The notes under the pieces: generated by a model
The model's input: only the letters and a program-made list of their open reading frames with translations
Told to the model about the DNA's origin: nothing
The model's database searches: none
NCBI GenBank assembly: GCA_030248215.1
Contig: JASANG010001153.1
Coordinates: forward strand, 1 to 64,000
Origin: Enoplolaimus lenunculus
Taxonomy: Eukaryota > Nematoda > Enoplea > Enoplida > Thoracostomopsidae
Reading direction: 5' to 3'
Length of the DNA: 64,000 bases
Program-made: the position numbers and the translations under genes
In this document: positions 36,870 through 48,380 of the stretch, in pieces
Layout: each line of letters opens with the position of its first letter
Numbering within the stretch: position 1 is the stretch's first letter

Positions 36870-39800
36870 GCGGTGGCTGTTGATGGTCATGTTGCAGATG
36901 CGTATTTGCTTGAGCGAAGGACTGCATTGCAATATCAGACCGTTGCACGTTATTATTAGCAATTATGTCTGTGGTGTTTGTCAAACTTTGCTGTGTTTCT
37001 TCACTGATTTGATGGAGTGAAATTTTGTTGTTTTGGCGTTTATTACTCGCGTAGGTATCTGTCGTTTTGAAATCGGTTGACGCGTTGTTGACGTACCTGT
37101 TTCTGGTTCGATCGTCGTTTGTGTTGGTTTCGATTGTGTTAAGAGCGCTTTCTAAATTAATGACGTGGCGATTTCTTATTGGACCGTCGCGCTGGTGGAA
37201 ATTATCGAAATTTTGTGTTACTGCACTGTCTGCGGGTAGCTGGGCGGATTCAGTTAAGTTTTGCGCATTGAGAGTGTTATCTGTGAACTGATCATTGCTG
37301 ACTAAGGCTTGACGGGTTTTGAAATGACACGAGTTGACGTCGGAGTAGTAGTTATTGCATAATGGTCTTGGATTCCTTACTGAGTCAAAAGATGGCAGCG
37401 CAGCGTGTTGAATATCATGGTAGGCTTGATTCGGGTAAGAATCACAAGCACAGTGCATCAATGAATGTCGCGCTGGTGTATTGTTGCACGACGAAAATGA
37501 GTACTGCTGGCCGCGTGACCAAGCAACAGGATGTGATTTTCGATTCCAAATTCTGTTGAGCAACGACCGTCGGGATTTGAGCCGCGGCCGAGTAGTGTGG
37601 CTGGGTTGAAATGGTGAATGTTGAGTTGAAGTGATTTGAGCTTCAGTTGAACGTCCAATTGAATGCTGGAGGATTTCTCCGGAAAATTCAGGATCTTCGC
37701 AGCTGTGGTTGGCGATTCGTCGCGCGACGCGACAAATACATCGCGGTTCGCATGGTTTGGTTGCGCCGGTGGCTGCCCATGCGGCATTGGAATAATCGTA
37801 ACTGGTTAAGTATAAATTTTTGGACCCGTTGTAAGTTGAAAGGTCTGTTTGGCAGCAGTCGTCTGGGTTTTGGTGTTTTCGCATCGTCTGTTGAATGTCG
37901 TGTGGTTGCAGTAGACGATGTTGAAATAGGAGTAGTTGTTGTTGTCGTTGTTTTTGGTGTTTCGACACTTGCTTATAGTTTGGTAGTCTTTGGATTTGTT
38001 TTTGTTGATGTTGTTGTTCATTCTTTGACTGTTTGTTTTCTTCTTGCATGTATTGTTGTTGGTCTTGCTGTGATTGTTGTTGTTGCTGCTGCTGTTGTTG
38101 TTGTTGTTGTTGTGGTTGTTGGTGTTGTTTTTGTTGTTGTTGCTGTTGTTGTTGCAAATTTTTCTTTGATGTACGCAAACGTTTGCAATTTGTTCGCGAT
38201 TGGCCGCTACTGCGTAGTTTAATAGTTGAATGGCGTTGAAGCTGTTTGTTGTGTTTATTTTGTGTTGAACGTAATGGTGGTAGAGACCGTCTCGCTATTA
38301 TTGTGAACGAACTACCGTCTGATGCAGTATATATTTCTCGGGGTTCGTTCAAACGTTCGTCGTACGTGGAAATCAGCGAATCATTTTCTGCTTGAGCATT
38401 CGAGCTACAGCTGGCTGAGTTACTACCGCTAATGCTGCAGTTGTTGTTGCTGTTGATGTTGTTGATGCTGTTGTTGTTGTTGTTGTTGTTATAATAACAG
38501 TTATCATTGTTGGCCGTAAATCGTCGACGCCTGTTGCCGTACGCCTCGTTGCGATCAATGTAACAGCTGCCGCCGGATTTAGCTTTGTTTCCACTACCGG
38601 TTGTTTCGCTTTGAAATTCTTGACTGCTACTCGCACACGACACAGTTCGGATTAATAGTTTTTCTGCTGTTACGGACATCCTCGTACCGGAGCAACCAAT
38701 CACGGTGGCCAGCTCACGTCGAAAATCACGGCCAAATATAACGTAAATTGCAAAATTAACACTCGAATTAACAATCGTTAAAATATTGGTCATATCGCGC
38801 AGTAAACTATACAGCGTCGGGCGATTGTTGAGCCAAATGGGTGCGATTTGTTCTGCGACTGCAAGAAATACACCAGAAATATTGCAACACAAAAATACTG
38901 ATACTATAATGACGATAACAATAGTTAAATCACGTCGTTGATTACGAGTTGCAATACGCGATATTCGATAAGAAATGTGTGAGTTGAGCAATAGTAATAG
39001 CGTAAATGGTAATAGAACAACTAAGATTGTACTTAACCAAACGTTATAGATAAGAATATAGGTTGGATTTTGAACCAGATCAGACGCAGCGACGTACCAA
39101 CGTGGAAACGTATTCAAGTCACAGTTTGGATTTTCAACGACAAGCGGCTCAAAGTATTTGATGACGTTGTACGCGAAACAGAGGCAAAATATTGCGGCGA
39201 TATATGTGGTAATGCGACGATGAGGGCAAAATACACTTGCGACTGGTTGCCGAACGATTTGAAGCCAACGTTCAACTGTAGCAGCAACTGTAAGATAGAT
39301 TGAAGTGACTTGAAATGTATGACTAAGGACGTACACGGGCTTCAAGTACGAAAGCCATGCGTAGTACAAAGTGACACTGCCGAAATAGTCGTAGTAGTTT
39401 TCGACCGTGTAGATGAGTACTGCAGTGACAAGTAACATACTGTCAGAAATTGCAAGTGCAGTTAGAAACCGGGCGTTCGGAGTGTTTAGTGTATGCTGGC
39501 GAAATGTGAATACACTTAAGGTGTTACCGATGACGCCGAAAAGGCACAACACAGGGGTTACGATGCCTAGTAGGATGAATTGAGTCGAGACTGTTGGAGG
39601 TGGTGAGTAAGCACACGATGGATCGGCTTGAGCTGCTGTGGGTGATGAGTCGTTTGCTGCTGTTGCGTTGGGAACCTGGGGGTCAGGTGTCACCTGGAGG
39701 GTGATGGAATTTGTTGGCTGGGAACGTGGGGGTAGCGAAGTGATGGTTGCATTTGCCAGCTTTACTGCGAGGATTCCGGGATCGATATACTCTGGGTCTT

Positions 39801-42800
39801 CAGGTGGGGCTAGATAGATAGTAGTTATGTTGGAGCTGAGAGTTGATCGTATAAGAGTGTAGCATAGAATGCTACCTATATAATACATATGACTAGGTAG
39901 TTGGACGTTTATTTGAGCTAAAGAACATATATTGATTAAATGAAGTAACTATACGTAATTTGGGCATTGTTTCAGCTAATTTTGGGGGTATATAATTGTA
40001 ATAAGTAAGCAAAAAATAAAATAAACAAGCTTGGTATGATAAATCAAAGCGAGAGAACGCCAGTATTTTCGCTGTCGTTGTTAGAAATACTGCAATTTCT
40101 TTGACTTGTTATATTACGTGCGGATTTTTATATTTTCAATCGACTCTGTGCTTTGAAATGAATGTTTCACAATGACTTAATAATACCATGTCAAAAGTTT
40201 TTATGCAATGCAGCTTATCATGCACCGGCAATGTTTCAAATTTTTTTGGGGGGGTTCAGGTTTCAATCCACCACCCGTTTTGAAATTTTTGTTAAATAAT
40301 TTTTCTGGATATACTTTTTAAGTTTGTAACACAAAAGACACTCCGTTTCCAAAATTCTAACTAATTGTTAAAAATGATAAAATAAGGAGGCTATGGAAAT
40401 AGAAAATAATTGTAATATTATTATTTATTATAGGACACAACAGAAGAGACTGTAATTGATTTGGTTAGCCCACGTAACGATGCAAACAACGAAATGTTAT
40501 CGCCAGCAGTTGGTCAAAATACAGCCGACAATTCTAATAATCAACAGGAGCGCTTTACGGACGGCCAGCCTTCTGGAGTTGTTAGCCAGGTGGCTGAGGT
40601 AAGTCGTAGCTGAGCTGCATGCTACCCGCGCAAAACGCCGGACGGGTATGAAAATTTGGACGCGAGTATATACCTGCGGGTAAAGAATGTCAAGGTGCGG
40701 GTAAAAAGTTGTTAATCTTTACCCACCTAAAATTTTCATAACAAATTTGAAACCAGATAGCGTAGAAAAACTTGAATTTTGAAACTGATTTACCGGATGA
40801 GTGAAAAATAAATAACAAGTAAAACATTAATGCGCTGTAAAATAACACAATTGTGATGAACGCGGACGAAACAAGGAAATTGCCTGAAAGGCAAATAAAT
40901 ATACAATCACCGCGAATCAAATAAAGCAATTAAAAGACTAGAATTGAGTTTGTCTTGAAACATCCAATTCAGAAAGATTTAATACGCAAGCAGATGTGAA
41001 ACATGGGTATCTTCTATGATTTTCCAACCGCGTTTATCATTCCACGCCGAAATTTAAACTTTTGAAAAATTCAATTGCTGAGGTCCTAAATTTTTTTCTT
41101 TGGGTCGCCCATGTAAAGAACAGGGGCGGAATAATTTTGTGCGGGACTGTCATCAAGTAACCTTAAGCAGTAGTTATATCTTTGCTGAGGAGGCTTAGTC
41201 TTAGGTATAAGCTCATTCTTAGACTTAGGCTTAGGCTTAAGACTATGCTTATTCTACGGTAACGGCCCTTTTCTATACATTGTCCCGTGACATAATGACA
41301 TAAAAACCATACCAAATTAATATTCCTGCTGTTTTCAAGCTTTTAACCAATATATTAATGAGAAGTAAGCAATTTTGATAGATTTTTAACTGTTAAACTT
41401 ACGCTCTGAAAATGGCATACGAAGGTGTATATTTATTAAAAATTCTTGCTTAAAATTCACAAAAACAGATTTTTAACGGCGGTGACAAAAATATTCGGCA
41501 GGTAACGGTAAGTTAATTTTGTGAGGGTATATCTGCGAGTAAAAAAATAAAATTTCTATTGGTAAACGCGGCGCGGGTAAAAAATCTTTATCCGGTTACA
41601 CCTCTGGAGTAGTAGTGGCACCGGAGAAGCTGCTGATGACGTTGAAGAGAACATATATACCGTTTGTCCGTGCTCTTTTCGCATTAGCAGAAGATTTGGT
41701 TAAGGTATGTAAAACTAACGCAATAACACACTAAATTATAGTTCAAGTTTAGCTTACAAATTGTAAAGTGAGCCCAAACGTATATAGTTTTGTTGGCTTC
41801 AACGGAACTCAATGGGTAATGTTTTTAAAACAAGCTGTGTCTCTGGTTTTACCATTCTGGCAATTTTCTGTGTATTGGAGTTTAGTTTGCTGCAATTACT
41901 ATAGTTTAGAAAATTCATATTCTACGTAAACGTTTGCATACACCGGCTCTTGCTTGTACACTTTCTTTCCATATAGGCTTAGGCACGCTGTTCCTTAAAC
42001 CTAAGCCTGTGCTTAAATCGGTATGGAAAGTTTGCATGAATCCCCCCATATATTTACCGTAATGCCCATTGCTTATTTACCGTCTGGTACTGCCGAACAA
42101 AAACTGATACTGAGCTGAGACTTAGTTGATTTGAAGCTATGCATCATAATAAAAGATTCTATAGAGTTATAAGTAATACATACCTTGTACCTGCGTCGAT
42201 CACGTGTCAATATTGACATTATAGATTTGAAAAAACTTTTACTAGAAATTGGAAATGTTTCAGTAATAATTAACATGGAAATGCGTTGTCTACCATGACA
42301 GACTTGCTACATAGTAAATTGGAAATCAACGATTTCCATGGTGTGAATGAATAGTAAAAATAACGGAAATGAATAACGATCAAAATAACGGAAACGGAAA
42401 CAGAACACTGATATTCAAGTATAAAACTTTAAATGGTGCTTTATTTTTTGACCAAAACAGTTGAAGTGTGCAAATATTTGCCAGGCATTCTAAAATTTAA
42501 AAACAATAGCGGATTTTCCCAAAATTGTTATGATTTTATAGATAAGATTCGTTATTTTTTCGTTTTTTTGACGCTAAATTGAACAGTTGCATCATGTCTG
42601 TGTTGAAAAATTAAATTATCAATAAGTGATTTATAACTAAATATGAGCATAGAAACAACCGAATTTAAACAGACATCGATTATTACGAAACCAGATATGC
42701 TATTTCGCTTAACTTTCCGGAATTTTACCATTACTGCAAGTTACTCGAATAATAGTCGGAGTGTGCGGTTATACTGTATTGACCAGAATAAGAGGGGATG

Positions 42801-45800
42801 GGTAATAAGAGGGGAGGTCCCCATTTTGGGTCTGAATCAATAAGAGTCTGCATCCCTAATAAGAGTCTGTAAGCGGATAGAGTCCCTAAACCGTAATTAG
42901 AGTCCATAAATGTCAATTAACCCTAATTGTAGCGCAATAATAACTCCAGGACCAAATAATTTGAGTTCGAAACTTTTAAAGCGTACTTAAATTTTGAAAG
43001 TACGTTCCTAAAAGTGTAACCTTGTATTATCGCTCAAGCTATTGACACAAGACAAATCACGTTTAATTCAACGGATAATTGCAGTACCGGATATATATCA
43101 GTAACGAAGGGCGGCGGAGCTTGGGTTAAAAATAAAATAACAGTCCGTAACCGAATAAGAAAAGGGGTACCCTCTTTAGAGGCCAAATAAATATCATTCT
43201 CGTCCTCTTATTCGGGTCACTACAGTAAACGGGAATTCCTGTTTTTAATTTGAATCAATAGAAATCTATGTCCCTAATACAATCCGCAAAATGTGTGAAG
43301 TTTGCAAATCCTAATTAGAGTCCATAAAACGTATAAATAGTTCCTGAATTAAAGAAATTTCAAGTCCAGAGTTTCCTTACTCAAAGTAAACGTAGAAGCA
43401 TCAAAATATAATAAAATTTTAAAGCATATCTCTGAAAACAATGCTCATATCCTCGAGAATTGTATAAGCGAAAAGTGGCGGTTAACATAATAAATATGGA
43501 ATAAAAAATATTAAAATAACATTTGTAACCGAATAGCAGATGGCTAATAGTCTGCCGAGGGGCAAAATAATTATCAACCCTCTTTGATTCAGGTCACTAC
43601 AGCATTTGTTACTGTTTAGTTCCTATTCTGAAATAATGCATGGTGTTCCGTGTCGTCTCGAGTGTTTGATACCAACAAATGTAGTAGTTAAATACTGCAG
43701 CCACAGTGCAATTGGCCTCAAGATCGAGCCCAATGTTGATGTGTAGAATATTGCTTGGTCACGTTGCAGGTTGTTTTTTGCAGTATGATTTGTTTATCTC
43801 GTATTGTATGTACCCTTACCGCCACCTCAAATAGTTCACGTAGAATGAATTGTTTCTACAGCGAATTACGTCACATCACTGAATCGAATTAACTATTAAA
43901 CTCTGTCCCTATAGTTTAAGCGCAGTTAAATTTAAGTAAGCCAAAGTGACTATCGAATAAAAAACACCCTTAGCCTCCATCGCTCAAATGGACAAAAACG
44001 TAGTAAAATCCTGGTTTATTTTCAAAGTTGCTAAAAAGGTTTCGTTGCGCTTGACTGACTTTGGAAGCAGTATAAAATAGTTGTTTGTAGGTTGTGTAAC
44101 AGAATGATTTGAAGATGGTCTACGGAGGTTGCGTTATCAGCCTTTGGCATATATTTAACCAAAAATAATTTGCACCTGCAAGAACTGCAAAGCTGCTGTT
44201 CTGACTAAACTTGCACATACATGTTGCACGTCCAAGTTGTTGCTGAAAAAACTTGCACGTGTAAATAAGGCTTTAGTTAGGTACTATCAGACCGCAAAAA
44301 TGAACATTAATGTTTTGGAGATAGACGTTGCGGCGTGTGGGTGGCCAGCTTGTGGTGCTTAGACACAGACACCTGGTTAGGAGATTGGGTGGCGGCTCTG
44401 AAACCAAACACAACGTTCAGAAGTTCATAGTTGTCAGAGGTGGGAGTGGCCATCGGCCGGCCCGTAGCCGGCCCGATACCGGAGCGACCGTAGTAGTCAA
44501 CCGGCACGGCCGTAGGGATGGGAGTCTCAATGTCAGTCTCAGTATTAAGCTCCAAAATTCACTCCTGAAACTCGTGTAGTCCCAGTCCAAGTCTCAGTCT
44601 CAGTCTCAGTTTCTGAAAAGTTTCCGGTTTAGAAACTGAGACTCCGGTATTGATGCCAGCCAGGAGTGCCAGTTGTGGCAAATTGTTTTACTAATATTGA
44701 TGATTTTTATACGATAATTCTGGCTTTATAGCGACTTGCGGAATAAGACTTACGACTAAAAGATTGTCAAAAGAGTTTTGTTATTAAAAGCGAACTGTTA
44801 TACATTCAATTCTGTTTTGTGTAAATATTCTGAAGTATTGAACTGAACGATGTGCTAAATTAAGCCAGAGGGCCATTCCTCAATGTGATATTGTTTTTTA
44901 CTCTAAATAAGATCTGATTTAGAATTTTTCTGAAATGGTTCGGTATTGGTGCAAAAAATTCCTAAGACTCAAAAATGTCTCACTTCTCAGTGTCAAAGAA
45001 TTTGAGACTGTCTCCAGTATCAGTGTCAACTTCTTCAACTTCTTCATTGAGACTACCGTCCTTGCACGGCCGGTACATCCGGCATAGCTGGCCACAACCA
45101 TGTGTTTAGGTCGCATAATTTTTGCACTGCAACGAAATTCCAGCTATCGTGAAACGGGTTTTCTTAAAGTTTTTTTAACGTGGTGGCATTTGTTTCAGTA
45201 AAACTGCGTGGTATTTGTTATGGACGTCATAGTGGTTTTCGGTTTGTTACGTGTATCCGTTTTTGATAACATTTCATAATATTTCGCGTACGTAAATCAA
45301 AACGGCTGCAACAATTTAAATAATAGCGGCAATAAAACAGTGGTTGAAAAAGCGCCGGCCGGTCGACCCGGTCAGGCCCTTGGTTCCGGTTTAGCAGCCT
45401 GCCGGCCCGGAAGCACATTTCTCGGCCGGCTCCACGTCTGATGACTGCGGTTCGGTGAGATGATTTTCACCAGTTGCACCCCGGTTGTGAATACGGGATT
45501 GTCAATGTGTGAATGACTCAAGGCGATCCTGCCTCCTTGCTCGGGATATCTCGCTCGGATCTAGTTAAAGAAATCACAAGTTAGGGGTGCTGACAGAGTA
45601 GGCGGCTGTAATAAAATTTATAAACTTGTAATAAATTTACACAGCAATGTCATTTTTGGATGTTGTGTGCCGTTTTGAGGTCGATGGTAGGCGATTTTTA
45701 AAACTAATTTGTCTATGTTTTGCCAAAGTTGACGTGTAAATGTGCAAAACAAAAAACGCAGCCTAAAAACCATGGTAGAAACCAATGCTTAGGCGCAAGC

Positions 45801-48347
45801 AAAGACAAAAAAATTAAACGAAAACTGACTTATCTTAAAACGATCTCAGTTTTTAATTTTTTAACTGTCATATATGTTGCGGTCACCGGAGGTAGAATTG
45901 CAAGATGCAGCTGGGATGTGTTGTCAGCTTTAGAAACTAGAATATGAATATTGAACCAGCGGCGGATCGAAAAATTTTTGACGGGGGTGGGGGCGGGCTG
46001 GCAAATGGTATGGAACGCAAAGGTAAGGTAGGGACCTGGACCATATGATTTTATCCCCGAAAAAAATTTTCTGAGGGAAAGAAATTGTAAGGTAGTCGGA
46101 CCTTACCATTTTATTACAAAAAAATTCTGCGGGAAAAATTGTACAAAAAACTGTAAAGTAGGGGCCTTACCATTTTAACACAAAAAATTTCTGCCGGGGG
46201 GGCGTACGACGCACCTAAATCCGCTAGTGTATTGAACTATTGTTGTAGCTTAAACTCTCTAAACAGCGTTTAAACCAGGACAGAGGTTTAAACACTTTAC
46301 TGCGAAAATCTTTGTCAATATAAATTAGTCAAGTTTGCGAAAAGAACTGTTGTGTAAAACGCTGCAATATATGGTATATTTTGCCAGCAATTAAATGAAA
46401 ATAGTCAGCTTTCTAAAATCTTACTTAAGTATTTATTTAAGTTATACTGAAGTAATTATTTAAGTCGCCAAGTTCAGTAACGCAGCGGAAAAGTTATGGC
46501 GTTAAAATTTTGGTTATATTCAATCGATATTGAAAGCGGGCTCTGGAATTTTTGCCGGAACAGGAGTGTTATATATAATATAATATATATATATTATATA
46601 TATACGCATTGAATGAAATATATGTATAGTAAAAGTAAGATTAAAGACTATACAATACATAATGCTCATTATCCTACAGATAGATCAGTTCCACTACGGG
46701 AGCTTTGTATGAAAAATTGGGGCAATGTAGAAGAAAATAGAGTAAAAATTAAACTGAAACTACGCATCATTGCTTTAGATAACTACTTTGTTGGATGTGG
46801 ATTTTCCACCTTTATATATATGCCTAAGACCTGATGACAATACGTTTATTGTGCTGTCTAAGCTATAGGCCCATATTCTCAATTGCGTATAGCACCTAGC
46901 TTCAATTAGCGATAGGTTTGCAAACTGACGAACAGCTGCTGCAGTTGCATATCTCAAAATTGGTACAGAAGTAGGGCAAATCAAACGCGGACAATGTGCT
47001 GAATTTCGAACAACCTCACCATGCGATAGGTGCAAAGTTATAGGACCTATCAACCAACTGGTGATAGGTGCTACTTACATTTGAGAATACGGGCTGTGGT
47101 CATAGGCAGGTCTTGCAGCTAAACGGCGTTATGTAAATGGGTAACGATTTTTACGCCTGCGTTTTAACCCCTCAAATTTGTTTTTTCTCAAACCGTCCGT
47201 ATGTTTGTCATCTGTTATCTAAATGTTAACTGGTAAAGCTTGACAAAGTGTAGTCTCAAGTCAAATATTTATTTCCCGGCACGCATTTACTCGCGGCTAA
47301 CGTGCAACTCATGGTTGAATGTTTAGTTACGTTTTAGTTGATGAAATTAAAAATTTCACCGAAATCTACAATGTTTTAATAAATACTAAAATTGCTTGAC
47401 ATGAAAAGTTAGTATTATTATTGTTATTATTATTATTATTATTTTATTATTATTGAGCGAAGCGAAACTGTGAGCAAAGCTCGGAGTTTAGCGAAGCGTT
47501 TTATGTTTTGTGCTCTGGGGTCGAAAGGTGGATGTCCGTCCGTCCGTCCGCTTGTCCGTCCGAAAAGAATCTCAGGAACGGCTGAACCGATTTGATGAAC
47601 TTTTTTTGTTTGAAAGCCAATTATCCTGGGGTGTTAACTTCGCATTGGGGTTTTAAAATTTTAAGTCGTTTATTAGCTACAGGCTAATTTGCATAATTTG
47701 TTAAGCCTAAATTAGGACTTTCTACATTATTTCACTAATTATTACAGTTACAAGCAATCAAATTTCAGCATTAAAGGGTTTCTGGGTGCGAGGAATTTGA
47801 ATAAATTGTTTATAAACCTCCAAAACCGATAATTGAATAGTTAGCTAATAGCTAACTTGCATGTTAGCTTTATTGACAAGACAGAATTAGGACTTTTTAA
47901 ATATATTTCAATAATTATAAAGGGTTACTGAAGGTTTTTTGGTGCGAGAAATCTGAATAAATTGTTTACAAACCTGTAAAACCGATAATTGAATAGTTAG
48001 TTAATAGCTAATTTGCATATTAACATAGTTTTTAAGCCTAAATTAGGACTTTTTATAATATTCACTAATTTAAAGTTAAAAGCAATCTAATTTCAGCATT
48101 AAAGGGTTTTAGGAGCAAAAAAATTGAATAAATTGTTTACAAACCTTCAAAACCGATAACTGAATAGTTAGCTAATAGCTAATTTGCATATTAGCTTAAT
48201 TGACAAGACAAAATTAGGACTTTTTAAATTATTTCAATAATTATTACGGTTTACTGAAGGTTTTTAGCTAATAACTAATTTGCATACTAGCTTAACTGCT
48301 TAAGTGTGTTCGAGCTTCGCTCAATACATGTAGTTCCACTACGACTG

Positions 48348-48380
<33 letters not shown>

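Noticed and set aside
36769-38239. Plus-strand frames rich in Leu, Val or Cys opposite the GPCR
   Set aside because: They are antisense shadows of the CAA/AAC codon runs of the receptor tail.
40254-40262. Poly-purine/G runs as promoter elements of the GPCR
   Set aside because: Nothing beyond base composition supports a regulatory role.
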